NCBI RefSeq assembly: GCF_000621705.1
Contig: NZ_JHXO01000001.1
Span: 620,001 to 684,000 of the forward strand
Direction: 5' to 3'
Source of the DNA: Prolixibacter bellariivorans ATCC BAA-1284
GTDB taxonomy: Bacteria; Bacteroidota; Bacteroidia; Bacteroidales; Prolixibacteraceae
DNA: 64,000 bases
Below, in pieces: positions 1 through 7,646 of the stretch (position 1 is the stretch's first letter; each line of letters opens with the position of its first letter). The notes below the pieces were generated by a model. The model was not told the DNA's origin, did not search any database, and saw only the letters and a program-made list of their open reading frames with translations. Both the position numbers and the translations under genes were made by a program.

Positions 1-2
1 TG

Positions 3-1457
3 GTACTGGCCGGAAATTTCAACCTCACCAATGTGGATGAGCTGTTCGACTTGTTGGTTGATTTGGGACAGCATCCGAAAGCTTATACCGATACGGTAAC
101 CATTCTTGAAAAAGTGGGGCATTTCCTTGATGAGGAGAATGAAATGCTTTTCCGCAGATATAAAAACGAAGGTTACTCCAATAAGGAGATTTCGCCGCTT
201 ATTGAACGAAACCTGGATTTGAGACAAACACTGGAGCGCTCCAGCCGCGATTGGGATGGAGGTTATGCCATTGGTGGAATTATCGGTCACGGAGATTCTT
301 TTGTGTTGCGTGATCCATGGGGAATTCGGCCGGCTTACTATTATGCCGACGATGAAATTGTGGTGGTTGCTTCCGAACGTCCGGTTATTCAAACCGTGAT
401 GAACGTTTCCTGGAAGAGTGTTCAGGAAGTGAAACCAGGAGGAGCCTTGATTGTGAGGAAGGATGGAACCTTGTCGGAAGAGATGGTTCGTGTTCCGCAA
501 GAACGGAAATCATGTTCTTTCGAAAGGATTTATTTCTCCCGTGGTTCGGATCGCGATATTTACCTCGAACGTAAAAAGTTGGGACATCTCCTCGCGCCGA
601 CCATCATGAAGGCTGTGGACAACGATCTGGAGAATACTGTTTTCTCCTATATCCCCAATACAGCAGAGACTGCTTTTTCCGGGATGATGGAAGGTATCCG
701 CGACCTGCTGCTGGAGTGGAAGAAAGACAAAATTCATGCGTTGGGCGAGAATATGACGGAAGAGGAGATTTCAAAAATCATTTCCGTTGAGCCCCGTATT
801 GAAAAGGTTGCCATTAAGGACGTGAAGATGCGAACGTTCATTACCGACGATTCCAGTCGTGATGATTTGGTTGGCCACGTGTATGATGTTACCTATGGCG
901 TCGTGAAAAATGACAAAGATACGCTGGTGGTCATCGACGATTCCATTGTTCGGGGTACTACGCTGAAGCAAAGTATTCTGCGTATTCTCGATCGGCTTCA
1001 TCCGAAGCGCATTATTATCATCTCATCGGCACCGCAGATTCGTTATCCCGATTGTTACGGAATCGACATGGCCGAGCTTGGCAAGTTCATTGCTTTTGAA
1101 GCGGCGATTACGCTGTTGCGGGAAACGGGTAAAAGCCATGTGATTGATGAAACTTATAAGAAATGTAAAGAGCAGCAGCATTTGCCGAAGGAGGAGATTG
1201 TGAACTACGTGAAGGAAATTTACCGTCCGTTTACCGACCAGGAAGTTTCCGATAAAATTGCTCAGTTGCTGAAGCCGGTAGATTGCAACGCCGAGGTGGA
1301 TATCGTTTACCAGACAGTAGACAATCTCCATAAAGCTTGTCCGAACGATTTGGGCGACTGGTATTTTACCGGCGATTATCCAACGCCTGGTGGAAACAAG
1401 GTGGTGAATACTTCATTCATTAATTATATCGAAGGAATTAAAGGGCGGGCATATTAA
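3..1457 (+). CDS. purF: PurF-like amidophosphoribosyltransferase (5' truncated by window edge)
   Basis: The reading frame is open to the window edge, so the gene begins upstream; a GTG at 33 is internal. The first visible residues (LAGNFNLTN) match the N-terminal glutaminase (Ntn) domain of glutamine-PRPP amidotransferase, which feeds glutamine nitrogen to PRPP in the first step of purine synthesis. The PRPP-binding signature VVIDDSIVRGTT lies at about 305-320 and is intact, followed by the typical ISSAPQIRYPDCYGIDM segment. The C-terminal tail (CPNDLGDWYFTGDYPTPGG) is, from memory, characteristic of the longer Bacteroidota version, roughly 630 residues, of which about 484 are here. The N-terminal catalytic Cys is outside the window. 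Which of possibly several PurF paralogs this is cannot be told. Confidence 0.88.
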   Translation, partial: VLAGNFNLTNVDELFDLLVDLGQHPKAYTDTVTILEKVGHFLDEENEMLFRRYKNEGYSNKEISPLIERNLDLRQTLERSSRDWDGGYAIGGIIGHGDSFVLRDPWGIRPAYYYADDEIVVVASERPVIQTVMNVSWKSVQEVKPGGALIVRKDGTLSEEMVRVPQERKSCSFERIYFSRGSDRDIYLERKKLGHLLAPTIMKAVDNDLENTVFSYIPNTAETAFSGMMEGIRDLLLEWKKDKIHALGENMTEEEISKIISVEPRIEKVAIKDVKMRTFITDDSSRDDLVGHVYDVTYGVVKNDKDTLVVIDDSIVRGTTLKQSILRILDRLHPKRIIIISSAPQIRYPDCYGIDMAELGKFIAFEAAITLLRETGKSHVIDETYKKCKEQQHLPKEEIVNYVKEIYRPFTDQEVSDKIAQLLKPVDCNAEVDIVYQTVDNLHKACPNDLGDWYFTGDYPTPGGNKVVNTSFINYIEGIKGRAY

Positions 1458-1479
1458 TCAGGGCCTTTTCAAAATATAA

Positions 1480-1511
1480 AAGAAGGATGTCATTTGGCAT
1501 CCTTCTTTTTT
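1480..1511 (+). terminator. Rho-independent terminator after purF
   Basis: A 10-bp stem (AAGAAGGATG at 1480-1489 with CATCCTTCTT at 1498-1507) encloses an 8-nt loop and is followed by a T run. It sits 22 nt after the purF stop. The A-rich left flank may let it also serve the convergent minus-strand gene ending at 1533. Confidence 0.85.
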
Positions 1512-1532
1512 GGCTAATACAACTATGTTTGA

Positions 1533-3128
1533 TTAAAACTCAATGGGAATGGTATAACTTACAGAAACAGGTTTTCCCCGTTGTTTTCCCGGGCTCCATT
1601 TCTCCATACCCTTTATAATTTCAGCGGCTTTTTCATCGGTATACCCGGAGCCACTGCCTCTTGCGATTTTTGTCTCAGCAACAGAACCGTCAGTTTGAAT
1701 GACAAAGCTAACGTAGGTTTTTCCTTTTAGCTTTTTCCCTTCCGATTCCGCTTTTTTAAGCATTTCTTCCTTTTGTTTTTCGATGTACTCTTTTAATGCT
1801 TCATCGCCACCTGGATACTTTGGCATATCCTCTACGATGAAGAATACCGTGCCATCTTTCTTCGCATTGTTACCAGCTTGCTTTGAAACAGCTGGAGGTG
1901 GTGGAGGCGGTGATGGCATTTCTGTTTTGGAAGGTTTGTTTACAGGATCAATTGCGATAACAGTTTTTTCCATCCGAAATTTTGGGTTATTTTTTTTCGC
2001 GGAAACCTGTTTGACAATTGTTTTGTAACCTACAAAAGAAATAACCAACTCACATCCATTTTCCGGAATCTCGAGTGAAAACTCTCCCTTCATATCTGCT
2101 ACAGTACCTTGGGTTGTATTACGGATTACCACCGATGCACCAGGCATTGGTTCGCCATTTTCATCAACCACTGTACCATGAATCCTTTTTGTGGGTACAA
2201 TAGAAGTAGTTTCTTCCGTCGTTGGCGTAATGCTATCCTGTGTCGGAGCTGCCTTCTGAAATTCAGGTTCGGCGAATGCCACCAGCATAAAAGCCAGGAC
2301 GGGAATCCCCCAAGCCATGTGGAACAGCTTCTTTTTCGATGTTTTTTGTCTTTTCATCATGTTTAAACGGGTTGGGCCAAGGGCAAAATTCAGATTGTTG
2401 GTGATTCCAATGACCTGCATGCCCATTAGCTGATTAACTAATAAAGCCTGGTACCTGACGGGTGAGTGGCCCCGGGATATCACACCTTGATCGGCCAGGT
2501 ACTCGTGATTTTGTTTGATTGCCAATTCAATAAACCAAATGAATGGATTGAACCAGAAAATGACTGTCAACAGTTCTATAATCAGCAGGTCGATCCAATG
2601 GCGCTCACGAATGTGCACTTGTTCGTGAGAAAGTATTTCATTGATTTCGTCCTGTTTAAGGTATTTCGGATTGATGAGTATATGGTTGAAGAATGAAAAT
2701 GGCAGTGCGTAGTTGTCATTTTCATGAATGTAATAACCATCCTGTATTTTGGGCTCTGACGAATAGATAATCTGGAGTGGCTTCCACGTTTGGATAAGCA
2801 ACCGTAATGCGAATAGTACTGCTCCGGTTAGGTAGACGAACAGCAAAATCATTTGCCACATTGTTTCGTAGTTATCTGATTTGGAGCCGTCTGGTATTCC
2901 TGTACGGTTTAAAACTCCGGTTAACGTAGGTAGATGCGTTGCTGACTGCAGTGTTACAGTATAGTGAAATGGAAATGCAGTAACAATCAATGCTATCAAA
3001 ACTGAGGCTAACAGATAAAACCGGTTCGCCTTAAAATGAGTTGATTGACGGAGCAGCAGCCAGTACAATAGAAAAAACAGGCTGAAGCCAACAGAGGCAT
3101 GTAACAGAAAGTCAAACCAGTTTTCCAT
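1533..3128 (-). CDS. BlaR1-type M56 metallopeptidase sensor fused to CarboxypepD-reg and TonB C-terminal domains
   Basis: Predicted inner-membrane sensor protease of 531 residues. Order seen: hydrophobic segments near 8-27, 36-56 and 90-112; the zinc motif HEQVH at 168-172 with a downstream Glu in NHEYLADQ (about 209); hydrophobic segments near 180-202 and 270-286; a carboxypeptidase-regulatory-like beta domain (about 314-390); a proline-rich linker (PPPPPP); then a TonB C-terminal domain (about 440-531, starting YPGGDEALKEYI). The family (BlaR1/MecR1) senses an envelope signal and inactivates the partner BlaI repressor by proteolysis. There is no penicillin-binding sensor domain, so a beta-lactam ligand is not implied. 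The start codon overlaps the repressor stop (TAATG), so the two are translationally coupled. In this phylum such genes are often labelled M56/TonB family protein. Confidence 0.88.
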   Translation of the reverse strand: MENWFDFLLHASVGFSLFFLLYWLLLRQSTHFKANRFYLLASVLIALIVTAFPFHYTVTLQSATHLPTLTGVLNRTGIPDGSKSDNYETMWQMILLFVYLTGAVLFALRLLIQTWKPLQIIYSSEPKIQDGYYIHENDNYALPFSFFNHILINPKYLKQDEINEILSHEQVHIRERHWIDLLIIELLTVIFWFNPFIWFIELAIKQNHEYLADQGVISRGHSPVRYQALLVNQLMGMQVIGITNNLNFALGPTRLNMMKRQKTSKKKLFHMAWGIPVLAFMLVAFAEPEFQKAAPTQDSITPTTEETTSIVPTKRIHGTVVDENGEPMPGASVVIRNTTQGTVADMKGEFSLEIPENGCELVISFVGYKTIVKQVSAKKNNPKFRMEKTVIAIDPVNKPSKTEMPSPPPPPPAVSKQAGNNAKKDGTVFFIVEDMPKYPGGDEALKEYIEKQKEEMLKKAESEGKKLKGKTYVSFVIQTDGSVAETKIARGSGSGYTDEKAAEIIKGMEKWSPGKQRGKPVSVSYTIPIEF

Positions 3129-3520
3129 TATGAATCAGTTTTAGGTTGCTCTTTTTTTAATTCTTCTTCGGCCTGTTTCATAATTGATTCCAGGTCTTCG
3201 ATATTCAATTGATTTTCGCGGGCAAAGAAGGTGGCCATTTTGGGAAATGATCCACTGAAGTAGTTTTTCAGCAGCGATGTAAATTGAAGCTTTGTGTATT
3301 CTGCTTTACTGATGGCGGGTATAAAAAGGTTGGTGTTTCCGATTTTCCGCTTTTCAACAAAGCCTTTTTTCTCCAAAACTGTTAGAACAGTAGCAACTGT
3401 TGTATAAGCTGGCTTGGGCTCATCAAATTGTTCAACAACATCTTTTACCACAGTTTCTTTCAGTTGCCATACAATTTGCATAACCTGTTCTTCAGCGTTT
3501 GTCAGTTGTTTTATTTCCAT
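3128..3520 (-). CDS. BlaI/MecI/CopY-family transcriptional repressor
   Basis: A 130-residue winged-helix repressor, the usual length for BlaI/MecI. The N-terminal half has the family pattern LTNAEEQVMQIVWQL and TTVATVLTVLEKKGFVEKRK (recognition helix and wing); the C-terminal half is the dimerisation region, ending in a Lys/Glu-rich tail. It is expected to repress its own operon and be cleaved by the co-transcribed M56 protease immediately downstream. Three dyads lie just upstream of its start, one overlapping the likely -7 element, consistent with autoregulation. The regulon beyond this operon is unknown. Confidence 0.9.
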   Translation of the reverse strand: MEIKQLTNAEEQVMQIVWQLKETVVKDVVEQFDEPKPAYTTVATVLTVLEKKGFVEKRKIGNTNLFIPAISKAEYTKLQFTSLLKNYFSGSFPKMATFFARENQLNIEDLESIMKQAEEELKKEQPKTDS

Positions 3521-3542
3521 TTGAATACACTTTTACTTAAAT

Positions 3543-3615
3543 ATCTACTACAAACATAGTAGATGTATTTTTTATTTCCTACTATTTCTATAGAAAACCT
3601 ACTATAAAAGTAGTA
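3543..3615 (-). promoter_or_regulatory. Promoter and three BlaI-type operator dyads
   Basis: Three inverted repeats share the architecture TACTA-N6-TAGTA. The first, ATCTACTA-CAAACA-TAGTAGAT (3543-3564), is perfect over 8-bp arms. The second, at 3580-3595, is imperfect (right arm TAGAA). The third, at 3600-3615, has perfect 5-bp arms. Centres are 34 and 20 bp apart. Read on the minus strand, TATGTTTG (complement of 3551-3558) inside the first dyad fits the Bacteroidota -7 element TAnnTTTG, so repressor binding would occlude the promoter. The sites resemble the TACA/TGTA dyads known for BlaI/CopY proteins. Confidence 0.7.
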
Positions 3616-3667
3616 AAAGTAAGAGTAATGGTTTTTTAATTCCCTTTTTATCAGTGTGTACAGGTAG

Positions 3668-3703
3668 AAAAAGAAAAGCCTTCTGAAATCTTCAGAAGGC
3701 TTT
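3668..3703 (-). terminator. Rho-independent terminator downstream of glsB
   Basis: A 13-bp perfect stem (AAAGCCTTCTGAA at 3675-3687 with its complement at 3691-3703) has a 3-nt loop. On the minus strand it is followed by a T-rich run (TTCTTTTTC), so it ends the glsA-glsB transcript. Confidence 0.85.
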
Positions 3704-3731
3704 AGTTATCTATGAATAGATTCAATTTCTT

Positions 3732-4703
3732 TTACTGGAATCTTACTTTCGGATCTTCTCCTTTTTCAACCAGTTCTTCCAAATAAGTGGAAACGTGGCG
3801 GTCGATTTTTGCATCGTACATTTCGTCGATGTTAATCATGATTCCGGTCTCTTCTACATCACCAAAATGGTCGTTTACAATGGTGCCAAAGGTTCGCATC
3901 GATGGCGAAATATTCATGTAGGCATTGATGAGCGGTGGAATATTTTCACCGTAGTTTCGTACTTCCTGCGACAGAATTTTGTATGCCTCCTGGTACTCTT
4001 TGCCTTCAAAAAGTGCATTGAGTTTTTCGATGTTACGGTGCGTTGGCATGGGATTCTTGGGGCGGACCAATTCATCCGGGTCGCTGAAATAGGTTTCGAA
4101 GAAATGAAGTATCAGGTTCCGGGCCTCGGTATTGAAATGCGTGTACATCGTCACTTTCCCGAAGAAGTACTTGATTTCGGGGTGATCAACAGTTAACGCC
4201 CCCAGTCCATCCCATAGATTGTCAAGAGCGAACAGTCCTTTGGCTCCCGCTTTGCTCGACTGATATTCGGGTTGTACAAACGAACGCCCTAACTCGATGA
4301 CATGAGGAAGGTACTCATCGATGAATTTTTCGGAGAAACGGAAAAGACGCGCTGTCGCCAGTTGTACTTCGCCGTTTTCGTCACGCGGCAGGCCGGAACA
4401 ATGAATATACCGGTACCCTCCCAAAATTTCTTTTCTGATGGGGTCCCATACAATCAATTGCTTGTAGGGATTATTTTCACAGGTATCGTAATCGTCAATG
4501 TCAATTTCTTTACCGGTACCGCCCCCCGCTTTCCTGAAAGTCAGCTCTCTCAATCTACCTATCTCCTTCATCGTATTCGGAGCTTCGTGATAGGTAAAAA
4601 TGTAAATCTCGTTCCCGGCTTTGTTCGTCTTGCGTTGGAATTTATCCTCGGTAAGTTCCGATTCAATTAGCTCCCGTGGAACGGGAGGAATGATTTCCTT
4701 CAT
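3732..4703 (-). CDS. glsB: GNAT-family acyltransferase, probable glycine-lipid N-acyltransferase GlsB
   Basis: A 323-residue protein of the hemolysin/OlsB-like acyltransferase group (Acetyltransf_5-type GNAT). Recognisable segments are RLRELTFRKAGGGTGKE (about 50-66), DPIRKEILGGYRYI (about 87-100) and the ELGRSFVQPEYQ block (about 137-148). In Bacteroides, GlsB transfers a 3-hydroxy-acyl chain from ACP to glycine in the first step of glycine-lipid synthesis, and GlsA adds the second chain. The adjacent upstream gene is a PlsC-type O-acyltransferase on the same strand, 66 bp away, matching that pair. The ornithine-lipid version (OlsB) has the same fold, so the head-group amino acid is inferred. 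Confidence 0.72.
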   Translation of the reverse strand: MKEIIPPVPRELIESELTEDKFQRKTNKAGNEIYIFTYHEAPNTMKEIGRLRELTFRKAGGGTGKEIDIDDYDTCENNPYKQLIVWDPIRKEILGGYRYIHCSGLPRDENGEVQLATARLFRFSEKFIDEYLPHVIELGRSFVQPEYQSSKAGAKGLFALDNLWDGLGALTVDHPEIKYFFGKVTMYTHFNTEARNLILHFFETYFSDPDELVRPKNPMPTHRNIEKLNALFEGKEYQEAYKILSQEVRNYGENIPPLINAYMNISPSMRTFGTIVNDHFGDVEETGIMINIDEMYDAKIDRHVSTYLEELVEKGEDPKVRFQ

Positions 4704-4769
4704 GTTTCGAACATTTGATTTAAGTTGTCAAAAATAAGAAATAAAAGACAGGTTATGTGTAAAGTACAC

Positions 4770-5612
4770 TTATTTTTGAGCAATCGGTGCCATATCGTAA
4801 ACCTTCGCTTTAACCCATGCTGCCCACGTATTCTGCGACTTTTCTTTAGTGAAAGTCTGCCACGGAATCGGTTCACCGAATGTGATACTTATCTCTTTTC
4901 CCCTTTGTTTGAATGTTTCGTCAGGCAAAAGAAACATTTCAATATTGAATTTCAAACCGATGAACTTGCGGAAATTAGCCAACCAGTAGAAAAATCCTGA
5001 ATTTCTTCCGGAAATATGAACCGGAATGACATTCCGCTGGTATTGTATCGATTTTTGTATGAAGTGTTTGTGCCAATTTAAATCCACGATCTTTCCTTTT
5101 ATTCTTCTGGAAGCCAATCCGGATGGGAAAATGAGGATTTGATCGTCAGATTCATAGGCTTCCTGTATGAGCTTCGCTGCCTTTCGCTGACTGCCGTGTT
5201 TGTTGATAGGAACAAAGACCGGGGCCAGTGGTGGTATCTTTGTCAATTCGTCTCTTACCAGGAATTTCGAGGGCCCCATTTGGTGTGTTACCTGACTGAG
5301 AAGAAGTACGCCATCGAATCCGCCCAACGGATGGTTGGAAGCAAAAATGTATTGACCTTTATCCGGGAGTTTCTCAATGCCATGAAAACTGAACTTAATC
5401 TCAAAATCGCGAATTACGGCATCGGCGAAAGCTACTCCGGTCAGATGTCCATAGTTCCGGATAATTTGATTTGCTTCCGCAATGTGCAGTTTGTAGTTCA
5501 GGTAACGGTATAAGAATCCCGGAATTCGTGACGCCAGTTTGGCACTTTTCTCCGCGATAAGCTCTTTTAGTACAATCGGTTTTAACTTTTGAACCGGTTC
5601 TCTTTGCTCCAT
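4770..5612 (-). CDS. glsA: PlsC-type O-acyltransferase, probable GlsA
   Basis: A 280-residue lysophospholipid-acyltransferase-family protein. The catalytic block is SNHPLGGFDG, placing His94 and Asp100 with five residues between them rather than the four of canonical HX4D; I recall this longer spacing from the Bacteroidota/OlsA-like branch. A substrate-binding block follows at about 160-172 (LIFPSGLASRR, equivalent to FPEGTRS). It is the first gene of a two-gene unit with the GNAT acyltransferase and likely O-acylates the N-acyl-glycine made by it, giving a zwitterionic membrane lipid. A role in phosphatidic-acid synthesis is a weaker alternative given the partner gene. Confidence 0.7.
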   Translation of the reverse strand: MEQREPVQKLKPIVLKELIAEKSAKLASRIPGFLYRYLNYKLHIAEANQIIRNYGHLTGVAFADAVIRDFEIKFSFHGIEKLPDKGQYIFASNHPLGGFDGVLLLSQVTHQMGPSKFLVRDELTKIPPLAPVFVPINKHGSQRKAAKLIQEAYESDDQILIFPSGLASRRIKGKIVDLNWHKHFIQKSIQYQRNVIPVHISGRNSGFFYWLANFRKFIGLKFNIEMFLLPDETFKQRGKEISITFGEPIPWQTFTKEKSQNTWAAWVKAKVYDMAPIAQK

Positions 5613-5805
5613 AGAAATTGTGATTCAACTGTGGCGAAATTTACTAAAAAATTGATCGTGTGAAGAATGGTGAATAATTTAAAGCCGCGGGTAGCCGGAT
5701 TTACAACACGAAGTGTATCTTTGAATTCCAAAGACAGGGAAATTTCCTCCGCATTAAAGATTTCAACAAATTCCTACTGGTTGTTAACATGGTTATGAAC
5801 ATTGA

Positions 5806-5824
5806 TGTCAACAATTTGTTGACA
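5806..5824. promoter_or_regulatory. 19-bp perfect palindrome upstream of mraZ
   Basis: TGTCAACAA-T-TTGTTGACA has perfect 9-bp arms around one central base. It lies 86-104 bp before the mraZ start, between divergent glsA and mraZ, and just upstream of the phased repeat array. With a one-base centre it fits a dimer-binding operator better than an RNA hairpin. The cognate regulator is unknown. Confidence 0.5.
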
Positions 5825-5835
5825 AAATTGCTAAG

Positions 5836-5869
5836 TGTCTCAATGTGTCATACTTTGTCAGATAGTGTA
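5836..5869 (+). promoter_or_regulatory. mraZ: Putative MraZ-binding direct repeats (10-bp phased)
   Basis: TGTC occurs at 5836, 5846 and 5856 and TGTA at 5866, giving four direct repeats with an exact 10-bp step (flanks AAGTGTC, ATGTGTC, TTTGTC, TAGTGTA). Known MraZ operators are short direct repeats spaced at about one helical turn just upstream of mraZ (for example GTG-containing boxes in mollicutes and E. coli). The array overlaps the -33 element, so binding should repress the operon. Confidence 0.62.
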
Positions 5870-5884
5870 AAAAAGATACCTTTA
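5854..5884 (+). promoter_or_regulatory. Bacteroidota-type promoter of the dcw cluster
   Basis: TTTG (5854-5857), 19 bp, then TACCTTTA (5877-5884) match the -33 TTTG and -7 TAnnTTTG elements of Bacteroidota primary sigma promoters, with the final base A instead of G. Transcription would begin near 5890, about 20 nt before mraZ. No other strong promoter was seen before the terminator at 23.1 kb. Confidence 0.65.
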
Positions 5885-5909
5885 CATGAAAATGTAGGTA
5901 ATCTGGGCT

Positions 5910-6371
5910 ATGATCTCTTTCACCAGCATATATCCTGTAAATGTTGACGGTAAAGGCCGTGTCGTGCTTCCGGCTCCTTTTAAAAAGGAGATGGGAGATG
6001 CGCTGGAAGTGGTGTATGTGGTGGAGAAAGATATTTACGATAAATGTTTGAATGTTTATCCGCTCTCGGCCTGGCATCGGAAAGTGGATAAGCTTCGCCA
6101 GCGGGTTAACATGGATGATCCGCTCCACAGTAAAATGCTTTCCCGCTATTTCGAAGAGGTGGTGAAAGTGAATATGGCTGACAATGGGCGGCTCAATATT
6201 CCTAACGAAATGCTGGAATATGCCGGAATCGGCAAGGAGGCCATTTTTGCCGGTCAGGGCGAACGCATGAGGTTGTGGGAGCCTGCAAGGCACGAGGCAT
6301 CACGGATTTCCGACGAAGATTTTGTGCGGCTTTACAAAGAGCTGCTTGGTGGTCCGGCCGATAGTTTTTGA
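5910..6371 (+). CDS. mraZ: Transcriptional regulator MraZ
   Basis: A 153-residue protein close to the family's usual length. It has two AbrB-like half-repeats, each with the DxxxR/DxxR hallmark: DGKGRVVLPAPF (Asp13, Arg17) and DNGRLNIPNEM (Asp91, Arg94). MraZ forms ring-shaped oligomers that bind direct repeats at its own promoter and control the dcw operon; such repeats are present just upstream. It is the first gene of the cluster, 19 bp before rsmH, as in most bacteria. The ATG at 5910 is supported by the conserved N-terminus (SIYPVNVDGKGR). Confidence 0.96.
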   Translation: MISFTSIYPVNVDGKGRVVLPAPFKKEMGDALEVVYVVEKDIYDKCLNVYPLSAWHRKVDKLRQRVNMDDPLHSKMLSRYFEEVVKVNMADNGRLNIPNEMLEYAGIGKEAIFAGQGERMRLWEPARHEASRISDEDFVRLYKELLGGPADSF

Positions 6372-6390
6372 TTCTTCAAATTGCTGAGTG

Positions 6391-7290
6391 ATGAGTGAAT
6401 ATCATGTACCCGTGTTGTTGGATGCAAGTGTGGACGGTTTAGCGCTCAAACCGGGAGGTGTATACGTCGATGTGACATTTGGTGGTGGAGGGCACTCACG
6501 CAAAATTCTGGATAAACTGGAAGGTGGCAAATTGCTGGCTTTCGACCAGGATGAGGATGCCCGCCGAAATCTTATCGAGGATGAGCGACTGATATTCGTT
6601 CAGCATAATTTTCGGTTTCTGAAAAATTTTCTCCGTTACCATGGGATTGAAAAAGTGGATGGAATATTAGCCGATTTAGGCGTTTCGTCGCACGAATTTG
6701 ATGAAGCCGATCGTGGATTTTCTTTTCGCTTCGAAGGAAAACTCGATATGCGGATGAATCAGACGGCAGAGAAAAATGCGTCATCAGTTGTGAATGAATA
6801 CGAAGAGAACGAACTGATTCGGATTTTCAGAACGTACGGAGAGGTGAAAAATGCGCGGAGACTGGCTTCTCTATTGGTTAATGCCCGTGCGCTGGAACCG
6901 ATTAATACCATTAGTCAATTCCTTAAGGTGATTGAGCCATGCGTTCCAACAAAAATCGAAAAGAAGTATTTGGCGCAGGTTTTTCAGGCGCTTCGGATTG
7001 AGGTAAACCGGGAGATGGACGTGTTGAAGGATTTTTTGGAGGCCATTCCTGAGGTGTTGAATCCTGGTGGACGGTTTGTTGCCATCACTTATCATTCGCT
7101 GGAAGACCGGATGGTGAAGAACTTTGTGAAGAGCGGCAAGGTTGAGGGAACGATTGAGAAGGACTTGTACGGAAATTACGAAGTACCGATGAAGGCGGTG
7201 AACCGGAAGCCAATTGTACCTGACGAAAACGAAATTAACGAGAATCCGAGGGCACGAAGTGCCAAGTTGCGGATTGCAGAACGAATATAA
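6391..7290 (+). CDS. rsmH: 16S rRNA m4C1402 methyltransferase RsmH (MraW)
   Basis: A 299-residue SAM-dependent methyltransferase that N4-methylates C1402 of 16S rRNA. Visible motifs are the SAM-binding loop FGGGGHS (30-36), DLGVSSHEFD (95-104) and the C-terminal YHSLEDR (234-240). An in-frame GTG precedes the ATG by one codon (6388); the ATG at 6391 is chosen because MSEYHVPVL matches the usual N-terminus. It lies between mraZ and ftsL, the standard dcw position, and ends 2 bp before ftsL. Confidence 0.96.
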   Translation: MSEYHVPVLLDASVDGLALKPGGVYVDVTFGGGGHSRKILDKLEGGKLLAFDQDEDARRNLIEDERLIFVQHNFRFLKNFLRYHGIEKVDGILADLGVSSHEFDEADRGFSFRFEGKLDMRMNQTAEKNASSVVNEYEENELIRIFRTYGEVKNARRLASLLVNARALEPINTISQFLKVIEPCVPTKIEKKYLAQVFQALRIEVNREMDVLKDFLEAIPEVLNPGGRFVAITYHSLEDRMVKNFVKSGKVEGTIEKDLYGNYEVPMKAVNRKPIVPDENEINENPRARSAKLRIAERI

Positions 7291-7292
7291 AT

Positions 7293-7640
7293 ATGCCCGA
7301 AAAGAACAACCGAAAGAGATACCGGATTTCGTTGCGAACCATTTTAAATGGTCGGATTCTGGAGAGTGACTGGCTGCGGAGGAACCGGTTGTTGATTTTT
7401 GTCGTGGTGGTCATGTTGCTGGTCAATATTTCCATTCGGTATAAATCGGAAAAAACAATCAGGCACATCACGGCTTTGCAGGATTCGCTCAAAGAGCTGC
7501 GCTCGGAATCGGTATCAGTCGCAGCCGAGCTGATGAAGATGAGCCGGCCTTCGGAAGTGATGGATCGAATAGAGAAAAGTAACCTGGGGCTCGAGGTCTC
7601 GAAGGAACCTCCCCGAAGATTATATGTAGATAAAGAATAG
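7293..7640 (+). CDS. ftsL: FtsL-like division protein
   Basis: A 115-residue bitopic membrane protein. A basic cytoplasmic N-terminus (1-33) is followed by one hydrophobic segment (about 34-47, LLIFVVVVMLLVNI) and a periplasmic coiled-coil-prone region (KSEKTIRHITALQDSLKELRS). Identification rests on topology, size and position between rsmH and ftsI, since FtsL sequences diverge strongly. In the divisome FtsL works with FtsQ/DivIC-type proteins to activate FtsWI. In this phylum such proteins are often called FtsL-related or hypothetical. Confidence 0.82.
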   Translation: MPEKNNRKRYRISLRTILNGRILESDWLRRNRLLIFVVVVMLLVNISIRYKSEKTIRHITALQDSLKELRSESVSVAAELMKMSRPSEVMDRIEKSNLGLEVSKEPPRRLYVDKE

Positions 7641-7646
7641 TGGTTG

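Noticed and set aside
1533-3520. Beta-lactam resistance operon
   Set aside because: BlaI/M56 pair is present, but there is no beta-lactamase and no penicillin-binding sensor domain.
5716-5723. TATCTTTG as an additional plus-strand promoter upstream of mraZ
   Set aside because: Fits TAnnTTTG but has no TTTG at the -33 distance; the 5854-5884 pair is better.
5808-6293. 161-codon minus-strand frame over mraZ and its promoter
   Set aside because: Overlaps mraZ and its promoter; product unlike any family I know.
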